The notes under the pieces: model-generated
Databases searched by the model: none
The model's input: only the letters and a program-made list of their open reading frames with translations
What the model was told of the DNA's origin: nothing
Part shown: positions 27,099 through 35,721 of the stretch, in pieces
Layout: each line of letters opens with the position of its first letter
Numbering within the stretch: the first letter of the stretch is position 1
Assembly: GCA_016795035.1 (NCBI GenBank)
Contig: JAEUIT010000031.1
Location: 1 to 64,000, forward strand
DNA length: 64,000 bases
Reading direction: 5' to 3'
Origin: Phycisphaerae bacterium
GTDB lineage: Bacteria > Planctomycetota > Phycisphaerae > Phycisphaerales > SM1A02
Translations under genes and position numbers: made by a program

Positions 27099-28118
27099 TT
27101 ACTTGATTCCGTCCTTGTCGGCCATCATGCGAAGCATGTCGACGCAGCGGCTCGCGTAGCCGTACTCGTTGTCGTACCAGCTCACGACCTTGAAGAAGCG
27201 ATCGTTGAGCTGGATGCCCGCCGACGCGTCGAAGATCGAGCTACGCGGATCGCTCATGAAGTCGCTCGAGACGACTTCTTCCTCGGTGTAGCCGAGCACG
27301 CCCTTGAGGTTCGTCTCCGAGGCCTTCTTCATCGCGGCGTTGATCGCCTCGAGCGAAGTCGACTTCGACGGGCGGAACGTGAGGTCGACGCACGAGACAT
27401 TCGCGGTCGGCACGCGGAACGACATGCCGGTGAGCTTGCCCTTCGTCTGCGGCAGGCAGAGCGCGACGGCCTTCGCGGCGCCGGTCGAGCTCGGGATGAT
27501 GTTCATGTACGCGTTGCGGCCGCCGCGCCAGTCCTTCTTGCTCGGGCCGTCCTGCGTGGGTTGCGTCGCGGTGACCGCGTGCACCGTCGTCATCAGGCCC
27601 TCGTCGAGACCGAACTCGTCGAGGATCACCTTCACGATCGGCGCGAGGCAGTTCGTCGTGCAGCTCGCGTTCGAGAGGACGGTGTGCGTCGCCGGGTCGT
27701 ACTTCTCGTGATTGACCTTGTAGACGAAGGTCGGCACGTCGTCGGACTTGGTCGGCGCCGAGATGAGCACGCGCTTCGCGCCCGCGGCGATGTGCTTCTT
27801 CGCGTCGTCGCCCGCGGTGAAGAGGCCGGTCGCCTCGAGCACGTACTGGCAGCCGAGATCCTTCCACGGCAGCTGCGCGGGGTCCTTGATCGCCGTGCAC
27901 TTCGTCGTCGACGAGCCGCACACGAGGCTCTCGCCGTCGACGCGCACGTCCTTCGAGAAGCGACCGTGCGAGGAGTCATGCCGCACGAGGTACGCGAGGT
28001 TGTCGGCGGGCACGAGGTCGTTCACGCCCACGAACTCGAATCCGCCCTGTTCCATGCCGATGCGATAGACGAGGCGACCGATGCGACCGAAGCCGTTGAT
28101 GCCGACGCGAATGGCCAT
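27099..28118 (-). CDS. gap: Glyceraldehyde-3-phosphate dehydrogenase, type I
   Basis: Full-length 339-aa GAPDH, which oxidises glyceraldehyde 3-phosphate with NAD(P) and phosphate in glycolysis. The nucleotide-binding start is [18 protein letters not shown]. The active-site segment is [14 protein letters not shown] with nucleophile Cys near residue 151, and the His follows in [23 protein letters not shown]. The C-terminal [16 protein letters not shown] is canonical. The preceding minus-strand gene, an SDR, ends 147 bp upstream, so gap probably has its own promoter. No interspersed-word copies occur inside. Paralogue assignment (gapA or gapB type) is not attempted. Confidence 0.97.
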   Translation of the reverse strand: MAIRVGINGFGRIGRLVYRIGMEQGGFEFVGVNDLVPADNLAYLVRHDSSHGRFSKDVRVDGESLVCGSSTTKCTAIKDPAQLPWKDLGCQYVLEATGLFTAGDDAKKHIAAGAKRVLISAPTKSDDVPTFVYKVNHEKYDPATHTVLSNASCTTNCLAPIVKVILDEFGLDEGLMTTVHAVTATQPTQDGPSKKDWRGGRNAYMNIIPSSTGAAKAVALCLPQTKGKLTGMSFRVPTANVSCVDLTFRPSKSTSLEAINAAMKKASETNLKGVLGYTEEEVVSSDFMSDPRSSIFDASAGIQLNDRFFKVVSWYDNEYGYASRCVDMLRMMADKDGIK

Positions 28119-28265
28119 TGGAGACGCTCCGAAAAGCGAGGAAATGCGAAAGCGATCGCCGCACGCCTTCGGACTCTCCGAAGTTCGGCGAAAGGGCGTT
28201 GAGGATACGGCCGCGCCACCGGCGCGACAACGCCAGCGGCGACGCGCCAGGAGCTCCCAAGCGCG

Positions 28266-29117
28266 TCACCGACGCGGCGGAGCCTCCGCCGGCGGCAGAT
28301 ACCGAAGATAGGGCCGGAGAAAGAGATCGCCCACGCGCGGAAAGACGGTGAAGAGTCCCGCGGCGAACCGAGCGGAGAACGAGGTCCAGACTTCGGGGCA
28401 CGGCCGGCGCAGGCAACGGATCACGGCCCGTGCGACTCGCTCGGGAGGCTGCACGAACATCTTCGGTGCGTGATCCGCGACCTTTCCCGTCGGCTCGCCC
28501 GGCGCCGCCTTGCCGACGGTCGATGCAACGTCGAAAAACTCGGTCGCGGTCGTGACGGGATGCACGCTCGAGACGTCGATCCCGAACGGGCGCAACTCGT
28601 GGCGAAGCCCTTGGCAGTAGAGCGCCTGCGCCGCCTTCGACGCCGCGTACACGCCGTAGCCGGGCAGCGAGAACCGCGCGACGCACGAGCTGCACATCAG
28701 GAGATGTCCGCGTTGCTTCCGCGCGACGAGCCGCTCGGCGGCGAGCCGGACGAGATCGACCGACGCGAAGTAGTTCACCTCGAAGAGCCGACGCATCTCG
28801 TCGTTGCCGATCTCGACCGCGCGGCGCTCGAGGCCGTAGCCGGCATTCGAGAAGACGACGTCGAAGCGGCCGAACGTCCGTTCGGTCTCGTCGAGCAGAC
28901 GGGCCGAGAAGCCCGCGTCGGCGGCGTCGCCTGCAACGCAGAGCGCCTTGCGCCCGAGCGCCTCGATCGCCTTCGCCACGTCGCGCAGCCGGTCCTCGCG
29001 TCGCGCGGTCAGGACGACGTGCATGCCGGCCTTCGCCGCCTCGAGCGCCGTCGCGCGGCCGATGCCGGAGCTCGAGCCCGTGACGATGAGAATCCGGTCG
29101 GTGAGATCACGAGCCAC
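28266..29117 (-). CDS. Short-chain dehydrogenase/reductase, 283 aa
   Basis: Classical SDR: cofactor loop TGSSSGIGRATALEAAKAG near the N-terminus, NAG in VVFSNAGYGLERR, and the catalytic Tyr-x3-Lys in YGVYAASKAAQAL with the upstream Ser in MCSSCVARFSLPG. The C-terminal 40 residues are hydrophobic (FSARFAAGLFTVFPRVGDLFL), as in membrane-associated members. It starts with GTG at 29117, inside the end of the upstream aldose epimerase gene (11-bp overlap), so the two are co-translated. The substrate is unknown. Confidence 0.9.
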   Translation of the reverse strand: MARDLTDRILIVTGSSSGIGRATALEAAKAGMHVVLTARREDRLRDVAKAIEALGRKALCVAGDAADAGFSARLLDETERTFGRFDVVFSNAGYGLERRAVEIGNDEMRRLFEVNYFASVDLVRLAAERLVARKQRGHLLMCSSCVARFSLPGYGVYAASKAAQALYCQGLRHELRPFGIDVSSVHPVTTATEFFDVASTVGKAAPGEPTGKVADHAPKMFVQPPERVARAVIRCLRRPCPEVWTSFSARFAAGLFTVFPRVGDLFLRPYLRYLPPAEAPPRR

Positions 29118-30063
29118 GGCGCGAGGCCTCCGCGAGAAGCGAGAAGGACGCCTCGAAGGTGTCGCCCGCCGCGACGTGCGGAAGGTCGGCCGCATCGTTG
29201 AGCGCGGCGGCGGGCGCGACCATCGGCTCGACGCACGCGAACGCGGCGCCGCGCGGCGCGTACACCTGAAGGAAGCGGTAGCCGCCGCGAAGGACAAGCG
29301 CCGTGTCGCCGACGCGCGCCGTCGCGTGGGCATGCACGCGGTAGAGCTCGTCGATGTCGCGGCCGCCGATCGTTTCGCGCGAGGTTGCCACGGCGGATTC
29401 GACCGCGAGGCCGTGCGCCGTGCGCACCGGGAGCATCGACGCGTCGAGCGCCACCCGCTCGCGCGCCGGCAGTTCGAGCGTGCGAGCCGAGCCCTCCGGC
29501 GCCGCGAGATACGGATGCCAGCCGAAGGCGACCGGCATGTCGACCTGGGCTGCAACGAGGACATCCACGTCGAGCGAGCGCTCGCCGAGCTCGTAGAGGA
29601 CCACGAGATCGTGGTCGAACGGAAACGCGGAGAATGCCGGATGCTCCTCGGTCCAGGAGAGCTGCGCCACGAACGCGGCGCTACGGCGGCCGGGCTCGGC
29701 GCTCACGATGTCCCAGTCGGCGAAGCGAAGGAGCGAGCCGTGAATCGGAAGTCCGTTGCCGTCGCGCTTGAGGCCGGGCATCGACGAGACGTCGCCGTGC
29801 GTGCCGTTCCATTCGTAGGTGTCGCGGCGCAGCCGATTCGCCCAAGGATAGAGGAGCGGAACGCCGCCGGTCTTCGCGACCTTCGCGAACTCCGCGAGGG
29901 GCAGCGGCAACGCGAGCCGTTCGCGGCCGAGGCACGACCACGAGACGATCGCCGCGCCGAGGTCCGGCGCGATGTCCGCGTGCGCGTCGCCGACGCGGAG
30001 CCGCACGAGTCGCACGCCGCTGTCCGTCCGCTCTTCCACCGAAGCCGTTCGCAGGGTTCGCAT
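29107..30063 (-). CDS. Aldose 1-epimerase family protein, 318 aa
   Basis: Sugar-mutarotase fold of galactose mutarotase type: GGVPLLYPWANRL contributes the substrate-binding Asn-Arg segment, GLPIHGSLLRFADW carries the conserved His, and PVAFGWHPYLAAP provides the second His in a WHPY motif. The C-terminal CVEPMVAPAAALN has the expected catalytic Glu region. It interconverts sugar anomers in the cytosol. The ATG at 30063 is preferred over GTG 30072; a TACGCT box lies 11 nt upstream. Coupled to the downstream SDR by overlap. The sugar specificity is unknown. Confidence 0.88.
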   Translation of the reverse strand: MRTLRTASVEERTDSGVRLVRLRVGDAHADIAPDLGAAIVSWSCLGRERLALPLPLAEFAKVAKTGGVPLLYPWANRLRRDTYEWNGTHGDVSSMPGLKRDGNGLPIHGSLLRFADWDIVSAEPGRRSAAFVAQLSWTEEHPAFSAFPFDHDLVVLYELGERSLDVDVLVAAQVDMPVAFGWHPYLAAPEGSARTLELPARERVALDASMLPVRTAHGLAVESAVATSRETIGGRDIDELYRVHAHATARVGDTALVLRGGYRFLQVYAPRGAAFACVEPMVAPAAALNDAADLPHVAAGDTFEASFSLLAEASRRGS

Positions 30064-30110
30064 AGGTCGCACGCAGCGTAGCGGCGGCGAGAGAAGTAGA
30101 CTCGCGGCCC

Positions 30111-30962
30111 ATGAACGTCAACGTTCCGACGCCGCGCCCGTCCACCGTCCACTCGCAACGCGCCGCCGCCCTCTTCCGCGCGCCGCGCGCGATCATCGGC
30201 ATGGTGCACGTGCTCGCGTTGCCGGGCTCGCCGCGTGCGTCCCTCACGATCGACGCGATCGCACGCCGCGCGGTCGAGGAGTCCCGCGCGCTCGTCGACG
30301 CCGGCTTCGACGCGCTCATCCTCGAGAACATGCACGACGTGCCGTACCTCAACCGGAATGTGGGCCCCGAGACCGTGGCGTGCATGACCACCGTCGCGCG
30401 AGAGGTGCGCAGCGCCGTGAGCGTCGCGCTCGGCCTCCAGATCCTGGCCGGCGCGAATCACGAGGCGCTCGCCGTCGCGCTCGCCGCGAACCTCGACTTC
30501 ATCCGCGCCGAGGGGTTCGTATTCGCCTCGGTCGCCGACGAAGGGCTGATGCCCACCGCGTCGGCCGGCCCCCTCCTCCGCTACCGCCGCACGATCGGGG
30601 CGGAGCGCGTCGCGATCATCGCGGACATCAAGAAGAAGCACTCGTCGCACGCGATCACGTCCGACGTGACCATCGCCGAAAACGCCGCAGCGGCCGAATT
30701 CTTCGGCGCCGACGCCATCGTCATGACCGGCCCCGCGACCGGCCAGCCCACCGCGCTTGGCGACATCGACGCCGCCCGCCGAGGCTGCGGGCTCCCGATC
30801 GTCGTCGGCAGCGGGGCGACGGCGGGCAGCGTCTCGACGCTCCTCTCCCGCGCCGACGCCGTCATCGTGGGAAGCGACCTGAAACGCGATGGCGTCTGGA
30901 GCAACGAGCTCGATCCCGAGCGCGTCCGCGCGTTCGTGGCGGCGGCGAAGCCGAAGCGCTGA
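30111..30962 (+). CDS. BtpA/SgcQ family TIM-barrel protein, 283 aa
   Basis: Matches the BtpA family across its length: GMVHVLALPGSPR opens the first strand, AGFDALILENMHDVPY follows, and VALGLQILAGANHEALAVA, FIRAEGFVFASVADEGLM and GADAIVMTGPATGQPT are typical later segments. The family is named for a cyanobacterial protein needed for photosystem I stability, and SgcQ relatives sit in sugar operons; the reaction is unknown. TAGACT lies 8 nt before the ATG (30097-30102), compatible with a nearly leaderless transcript. No phototrophy genes are nearby, so a metabolic role is more likely. Confidence 0.9.
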   Translation: MNVNVPTPRPSTVHSQRAAALFRAPRAIIGMVHVLALPGSPRASLTIDAIARRAVEESRALVDAGFDALILENMHDVPYLNRNVGPETVACMTTVAREVRSAVSVALGLQILAGANHEALAVALAANLDFIRAEGFVFASVADEGLMPTASAGPLLRYRRTIGAERVAIIADIKKKHSSHAITSDVTIAENAAAAEFFGADAIVMTGPATGQPTALGDIDAARRGCGLPIVVGSGATAGSVSTLLSRADAVIVGSDLKRDGVWSNELDPERVRAFVAAAKPKR

Positions 30963-30988
30963 CGCGACAGGAAAAACCCGCCGTCCTC

Positions 30989-30994
30989 TATACT
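30989..30994 (+). promoter_or_regulatory. -10 box TATACT for a leaderless start
   Basis: A near-consensus TATACT ends exactly 6 nt before the ATG at 31001. Only weak -35 matches (GCGACA at 30964) are visible. Confidence 0.55.
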
Positions 30995-31000
30995 CGCGCC

Positions 31001-31978
31001 ATGACCGCGACGACCGCGTCGCCAACCGTCTGGCTCAACGGCCGGCTCGTCGACGAACGCTCTGCGTCGGTGAGCGTCTTTGACCGTGGATTCCTGTTCG
31101 GCGACGGCGTGTATGAACTCATCCGCTTCTTCCGCTGCGCGCCCGGCGCGCGCTCGCGCCGCCACGGCGTGGCGATGGATCTCCACGTTGCACGGCTCCA
31201 TCGAAGCCTCGGGCTCGCGCGGATCGTCGGCTTCGACGCGAACACGCTGCCGAGGATCTGCGACGAGCTTCTCGACGCGAACAACCTCGACGACGCGTCG
31301 GTCTATCTCCAAGTGACGCGCGGCGCCGGGCCGTCGCGCGCCCACATCCCGCAGGCCGGGCTCGCGCCGACCGTGTTCGCGTGCGCGTCGGCGTGCGAAC
31401 CGATCGAGCGCTTTGCCGAGCCGCAGACGGTGCGCGCCGTCGTGCGCGAGGACCTTCGCTGGGCGCTCTGCCAGATCAAGACCATCAGCCTGATGGGCAA
31501 CATCCTGTCGCTCATCGACGCCGACGAGCACGGCGCGAGCGAGGCGATCCTCCATCGCGACGGGATCGTGTCCGAAGGCGCGTACACCAACGTCTTCGTC
31601 GTGCGCGGCGAGGAGCTCGTGACGCCGCCGGTCGACGACGATCCGCCGATCCTCCACGGCGTCACCCGCGCCGACATCCTCGAACTCGCGCCCGGCGTCG
31701 AGTCGCGCGCCGGCACCGGTCGCCCCCTGCGCGCGATCGTTCGTCCGATCACGGTCGAAGAGTTGCGCGGCGCCGACGAGATCCTGATCACGTCGAGTCG
31801 GCGCTTCGTGAGCGCCGTCACGTCGCTCGACGGCGAGCCGATCGGCGACGGTCGCGCCGGCCCCGTCGCGCATGCCGTGTTTCACGCTCTCCGCAACGGC
31901 GTTGCCCGTGCGACGGGCATCACCCTCCCCGCCGCCGAGTCGGCACATCCGAACCCGGCGCTTTCGAATCGCCGTTGA
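31001..31978 (+). CDS. Class IV aminotransferase (BCAT / D-amino acid transaminase-like), 325 aa
   Basis: PLP fold type IV. The N-terminus VWLNGRLVDERSASVSVFDRGFLFGDGVYEL is the family opening with the conserved Arg-Gly-Phe and Gly-Asp-Gly. The Schiff-base Lys is in LCQIKTISLMGNIL (near residue 158), the cofactor Glu in DGIVSEGAYTNVFVV, and the phosphate-binding Thr region in DEILITSSRRFVSAV. Close families are branched-chain aminotransferase, D-amino acid transaminase and ADC lyase; the overall form most resembles D-amino acid transaminase, but substrate cannot be fixed. It heads a tight gene set continuing into coaX. Confidence 0.9.
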   Translation: MTATTASPTVWLNGRLVDERSASVSVFDRGFLFGDGVYELIRFFRCAPGARSRRHGVAMDLHVARLHRSLGLARIVGFDANTLPRICDELLDANNLDDASVYLQVTRGAGPSRAHIPQAGLAPTVFACASACEPIERFAEPQTVRAVVREDLRWALCQIKTISLMGNILSLIDADEHGASEAILHRDGIVSEGAYTNVFVVRGEELVTPPVDDDPPILHGVTRADILELAPGVESRAGTGRPLRAIVRPITVEELRGADEILITSSRRFVSAVTSLDGEPIGDGRAGPVAHAVFHALRNGVARATGITLPAAESAHPNPALSNRR

Positions 31979-31993
31979 GCAGAGCCGTCCCCG

Positions 31994-32803
31994 ATGCCAG
32001 CCCCACCGCTTCTCGCCCTGCAAGTCGGCAACACCCGCGTTCAGCTCGGGCGCTTCGAGGATGAGCGCCTCGCCGAGAGCCTGCGCTTCCCGAACACCGA
32101 TCTCGCAAGCATCGTCAACGAAGTGACGCGCGTCTGGGGCGAGATGAAGGACGAGGCGCAGGCCGCTATCGCGATCGCCAGCGTGAACGAGAAGGTCGCG
32201 AAGCCTCTGCAGTCGATGCTCGAAGACCAGTTCGGCGTCGATGTCTATCGCATCGGCGACGACATCCCCGTGCCGATCGGCGAGTCGCTCGATCCCGAGA
32301 CGATCGTCGGCGTGGATCGGCTCCTCAACGCCGCGGCCGCCTGGGATCGCCTGAAGCAGGCGTGCGTGATCGTCGACGCCGGCACGGCGGTGACGGTGGA
32401 CTTCGTCGACGGCGAAGGCACGTTCCATGGCGGCGCCATCGGCCCCGGCACGCGGCTGCAGCTCGTCGCGCTGCACGAGCACACCGACGCGTTGCCGCTC
32501 ATCGAGTTTCGCGCGCCATCCGACGAGCCGTGGGGACGCAACACGACCGAAGCGATGTTGCGCGGCGTGTACGAGGGCGTGCGCGGCATGGTGTGGCGCC
32601 TCGTCGAGCGCTATGCCCAAGGCTACGGCGCGTTTCCGCTCGTCATCGCCACGGGCGGCGACGCCGAGGCGCTCTTCGGCAACGACGAGTTGGTGAATCG
32701 CATCGTGCCCGACCTCACGCTCCAAGGCATGGCCGTCGCCGTGCGCCACGCGCTCGCCGACGACGAGCGCGCTCCCCACGCCGACGACGACGCCAACGAC
32801 TGA
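31994..32803 (+). CDS. coaX: Type III pantothenate kinase
   Basis: Phosphorylates pantothenate in the first step of coenzyme A synthesis. ASKHA-type features are present: LALQVGNTRVQLGRF at the N-terminus (phosphate loop; the usual Asp is replaced by Gln), VDRLLNAAAAWDR, the catalytic segment CVIVDAGTAVTVDFVDGEG, and GGAIGPGTRLQLVALHEHTDALP. The adenine-side ATGGDAEAL occurs near the C-terminus. It lies 15 bp after the aminotransferase gene and 3 bp before the GTPase gene, so it is operonic. The N-terminal QVGN in place of DIGN or DVGN is unusual. Confidence 0.92.
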   Translation: MPAPPLLALQVGNTRVQLGRFEDERLAESLRFPNTDLASIVNEVTRVWGEMKDEAQAAIAIASVNEKVAKPLQSMLEDQFGVDVYRIGDDIPVPIGESLDPETIVGVDRLLNAAAAWDRLKQACVIVDAGTAVTVDFVDGEGTFHGGAIGPGTRLQLVALHEHTDALPLIEFRAPSDEPWGRNTTEAMLRGVYEGVRGMVWRLVERYAQGYGAFPLVIATGGDAEALFGNDELVNRIVPDLTLQGMAVAVRHALADDERAPHADDDAND

Positions 32804-32806
32804 CGC

Positions 32807-33814
32807 ATGACCGATCCCGCCGACACCCTCGCCGCAGACCCGGATTGCTTCGCGATCCTGTCGTCGCCGCGCGGCCCCGGCGCGATCGCGGTGATCGACC
32901 TGATCGGCGACGTGCGCGCCGGCCTCGCGCGCCTCTACCCGACCTCGACGCCCGCGCCTGCAACGGTGTCGCACCGGCGCTTCGGCGACTTCGACGACGG
33001 CGTCGTCGCGCTTCTCTCCGAGGACCGTGCGCAACTCTGTCCGCACGGCGGACCCCGGGTCGTCGAGCGGCTGCGCGACTGGCTCGCCGCCCACCAGATC
33101 GGCTGGCTCGAGGACGCGTCGGCGATCGATCCGCAGGAGGTCTTCCCGGAAGCGGGCGACCGCATCGAAGCGTTCGCGCTCGCCGCGCTCACGCGGGCCG
33201 CAAGCCCGCGCGCGGTGCCGCTTCTTCTCGAGCAATCGACGGTGTGGCGCCTCGAACAGCCGAGCGAAGCCGATCGCCCTCGCTCCGCCCGCCTGCGTCG
33301 GCTTTTGGTGCCGCCGCGCGTGGTGGTGGTGGGATCGCCGAACGTCGGCAAGAGCACGCTCTCGAACGCGCTCGCCGGCCGCACCGTGGCGATCGCGAGC
33401 GACGCGCCCGGCACCACCCGGGATTATGTCGCCGCCCGTGTGAACCTCGACGGACTCGTCGTCGACTGGTTCGACACGCCGGGCCTCCGCGACACCGAGG
33501 ATCCGATCGAGCGGGAAGCCATCTCGCTCGCGAAGGCGATCATCGACGGCGCCGATCTCGTCGTTGCAGCCGCGGAACCCGGAGGCTCGTGGCCCGACGT
33601 CGGCCGCGTGCCCGACCTTCGGCTCCTGACGAAGTCCGATCTCGCGGCGTCCCATCCGCCGCCGTCGCCCCCTTCCGACATCGCGGTGAGCGCCACGACC
33701 GGCGCCGGCATCGCCGAGTTCGCCGTCCGCATCCGAGAGCTGTTAGTTCCGACCGAGGATCTCGAGAGTCCGCGTCCGTGGATCTTCGACGATCGTCTCC
33801 TGAGCCCTGCATGA
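32807..33814 (+). CDS. Shortened MnmE (TrmE)-like GTPase, 335 aa
   Basis: The N-terminal part (CFAILSSPRGPGAIAVIDLIG) resembles the MnmE N-domain, and FALAALTRAASPRAVPLLLEQ resembles the first half of its helical domain. A complete Era-like G domain follows: GSPNVGKST (about residue 175), APGTTRDYV, DTPGLRDTEDPIE, LTKSD and SATTGAG. The protein stops soon after the G domain, so the second half of the helical domain and the C-terminal FC(I/L)GK motif needed for tRNA wobble-uridine modification are missing; true MnmE is about 450 aa. It is probably a divergent paralogue with another role. Its TGA overlaps the next start (ATGA). Confidence 0.82.
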   Translation: MTDPADTLAADPDCFAILSSPRGPGAIAVIDLIGDVRAGLARLYPTSTPAPATVSHRRFGDFDDGVVALLSEDRAQLCPHGGPRVVERLRDWLAAHQIGWLEDASAIDPQEVFPEAGDRIEAFALAALTRAASPRAVPLLLEQSTVWRLEQPSEADRPRSARLRRLLVPPRVVVVGSPNVGKSTLSNALAGRTVAIASDAPGTTRDYVAARVNLDGLVVDWFDTPGLRDTEDPIEREAISLAKAIIDGADLVVAAAEPGGSWPDVGRVPDLRLLTKSDLAASHPPPSPPSDIAVSATTGAGIAEFAVRIRELLVPTEDLESPRPWIFDDRLLSPA

Positions 33815-34650
33815 CCACACATCCCGCTCCCCTCCTCGCGCTCGATGAAGTCGCACGTCTCGAGGAGCTGCGCATCGCCGCAGGCATCGCCAAGGTCGCC
33901 GACGAGTCTCGCCCGTTCGCCGGCGGCGTCGCCGCGCGAAGCGCGCCGGGCGCGTGGACCAACGCCGTGATCGGCGCCGGCTTCCACGGCCCCGTCTCCG
34001 CCGACGAGGTCGACACGATGATCGCGTGGTACGTCGAGAAGGGCATCGAGCCGCGCGTGGAGCTCGCGCCCTACGCCGACGCGTCGCTCGTCGGGCACCT
34101 CGCGAACGCCGGGTTCGTGGTGCGCGTCTTCGAGCAAGTCTTCATGCGCCCGCTCTCGAAGACCGAGCGCTTCGATCCGCCGCATCCGACGCCGCGCGAG
34201 GTCACGATCGAACCGGTCGCGCATGACGACGAGGCGCTGATCGACGCCTACGCCCGCATCGTCCTCGCCGGCTTCATGGGCGACGCCACCGAATTGCCCG
34301 AGGAGTTTCTCGAGACCTCACGGCGCGTGGCGCGGCATCCGCGGACGACGGCGATCGTCGCCCGCTGGAACGGCGTGATCGTGGGCGGCGCGACGATGGA
34401 GTGCGGCGGCCAGGTCGGCGCGCTCTTCGGCACGTCGGTGAAGAAGGACTTCCGCCGCCGCGGCATTCAGGAAGCGCTCATCGCCTGGCGCCTGCGCGCC
34501 GCGCGCGACAAGGGGGCGATCGTCGCGACGATCAGCGCGAGGCCGTTCGTCGCCACCGAGCGCACCGCGCGCCGCGTCGGCTTCGAGGTCGCGTACACGA
34601 AGGCGATTCTCGTGAGGCCGGGCGCGGGATTGGTGCCGGTAGCGGAATAG
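33811..34650 (+). CDS. GNAT family N-acetyltransferase, 279 aa
   Basis: The C-terminal half is a GNAT domain: a beta strand VIVGGATMECGGQVGALFGTSV leads into the acetyl-CoA loop KKDFRRRGIQEALIAWRLRAA, followed by TISARPFVATERTARRVGFEVAY. The N-terminal 130 residues form a second, degenerate unit (ADEVDTMIAWYVEKGIEPRVEL, LANAGFVVRVFEQVFM), giving a two-lobed layout common in uncharacterised members. The ATG overlaps the upstream GTPase stop by 4 bp, so it is the last gene of the coaX set. The acceptor is unknown. Confidence 0.85.
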   Translation: MTTHPAPLLALDEVARLEELRIAAGIAKVADESRPFAGGVAARSAPGAWTNAVIGAGFHGPVSADEVDTMIAWYVEKGIEPRVELAPYADASLVGHLANAGFVVRVFEQVFMRPLSKTERFDPPHPTPREVTIEPVAHDDEALIDAYARIVLAGFMGDATELPEEFLETSRRVARHPRTTAIVARWNGVIVGGATMECGGQVGALFGTSVKKDFRRRGIQEALIAWRLRAARDKGAIVATISARPFVATERTARRVGFEVAYTKAILVRPGAGLVPVAE

Positions 34651-34657
34651 GAAGAGG

Positions 34658-34754
34658 AGGAGTCAGGAGTCAGGAGTCAGGAGTCAGTGGGAAAGGCATT
34701 GAATCACCGCGCTTTCGGCGCTTCCCCTGAATCCTCAATCCTGAATCCTGAATC
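34658..34754. repeat. Heptamer repeats in opposed arms between convergent genes
   Basis: Four perfect AGGAGTC units (34658-34685) face four CCTGAAT-type units (34726-34753). The arms are near-complementary (AGGAGTC against AGGATTC), so the transcript can fold into an imperfect hairpin. It sits between the 3' ends of the acetyltransferase gene and fabI and may terminate both. The same heptamer family occurs at 35619-35698 and at 54229-54247. Confidence 0.7.
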
Positions 34755-34775
34755 CTCGCGGCCGCAGGTCGCGCC

Positions 34776-35594
34776 TCACAGTCCCATGATCGAATAGCCC
34801 GCGTCGACGTAGACGTTCTGGCCGGTCACGCCGCGCGACATGTCGGAGAGGAGCCACACGGAGGTGTCGCCCACGTCGTTGCCGGTGATGTTGCGGCGAA
34901 GCGGCGACTTCTTCTCGACCCAGCCGAGGATCTCGCTGAAGCCGCCGACCGCGAGCGCGCTCATCGTGCGGAGCGGGCCGCCCGAGATCGTGTTCACGCG
35001 GATGCCCTTCTGTCCGAGCTCCATCGCGAGGTATCTCGTCGTTGCTTCGAGCGCCGCCTTCGCGACGCCCATCACGTTGTAGCCCGGCACGGCCTTCTCG
35101 GCGCCGTAGTACGAGAGCGCGAGGATCGAGCCCCCGTTCGGCATGAGCGGTGCGGCGCGGTTCGCCATCGCGGCGAGCGTATACGCGCTGATGTCCATTG
35201 CCTGCGTGAAGACCTGCCGCGGCGTGGCGGTGAAGGCGCCTTCCTTGAGCCAGTCCTTGTCGGCGAAGGCGATCGAGTGCACGACAAAGTCGATGGTGCC
35301 GACGTCGGCCTTCAGCTTGGCGAAGACCTGATCGAGGTCGGCGTCGCTGCCCGCGTCCATCGGGGCGAGCCACGGGTCATTGATCCCGAGCTGCTCGATC
35401 GCCTTGCGGCAGCGCCGTTCCATCTTCTCGCCCGGTAGGTGCGTGAAGAGGCATTCGGCGCCGTGGTTCTTGAGGCTCTCGGCGATGTAATACGCGTAGG
35501 AGTGATCGTTGGCGATGCCGACGATGAGGCCGCGCTTGCCGGCCATGATGCTGGACGTGGTCACCGGAGACGCTGCTGTGGCGGTGTCGCTCAT
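34776..35594 (-). CDS. fabI: Enoyl-[acyl-carrier-protein] reductase (NADH)
   Basis: Catalyses the last reduction of each fatty-acid elongation cycle. The NADH-binding start is GKRGLIVGIANDHSYAYYIA. The FabI active site is clear: SYYGAEKAVPGYNVMGVAKAALE, with the two Tyr and Lys in the Y-x(9)-Y-x(6)-K pattern, plus the upstream HSIAFAD loop. The C-terminal VYVDAGYSIMG is typical. Length 272 aa fits the family. The start is the ATG at 35594, 7 nt from a TATCCT box and with no ribosome site, which suggests a leaderless mRNA. No interspersed-word copies occur inside. Confidence 0.96.
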   Translation of the reverse strand: MSDTATAASPVTTSSIMAGKRGLIVGIANDHSYAYYIAESLKNHGAECLFTHLPGEKMERRCRKAIEQLGINDPWLAPMDAGSDADLDQVFAKLKADVGTIDFVVHSIAFADKDWLKEGAFTATPRQVFTQAMDISAYTLAAMANRAAPLMPNGGSILALSYYGAEKAVPGYNVMGVAKAALEATTRYLAMELGQKGIRVNTISGGPLRTMSALAVGGFSEILGWVEKKSPLRRNITGNDVGDTSVWLLSDMSRGVTGQNVYVDAGYSIMGL

Positions 35595-35601
35595 GGTGCG
35601 G

Positions 35602-35607
35602 AGGATA
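35602..35607 (-). promoter_or_regulatory. -10 box TATCCT of fabI
   Basis: On the minus strand TATCCT ends 7 nt before the fabI ATG, predicting a transcript that starts at or within two bases of the start codon. Confidence 0.5.
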
Positions 35608-35618
35608 TGAAAGACGGA

Positions 35619-35698
35619 AGGATGAAGGATCGAGGAGGAAGGATCAAGGGTGAAGACGAAGGCCACGGCCTCCATCCGCCACCCTTGATCCTTGATCC
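35619..35698. repeat. Heptamer repeats forming a hairpin between tRNA-Arg and fabI
   Basis: Five tandem AGGATSA-like heptamers (35619-35653) are followed by opposite-sense TTGATCC units (35685-35698). GGATCAAGGGTG (35641-35652) is perfectly complementary to 35680-35691, giving a 12-bp stem with a 27-nt loop. It lies downstream of the tRNA on the minus strand, so it may end the tRNA transcript. Confidence 0.7.
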
Positions 35699-35721
35699 GT
35701 AATCCCCACTCCTCTCAACAA

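Noticed and set aside
30581..33655. A 1024-residue minus-strand open frame
   Set aside because: It runs antisense to the BtpA, aminotransferase, coaX and GTPase genes, all with clear family motifs. Its sequence is Arg/His-rich, the usual shadow of high-GC coding DNA.
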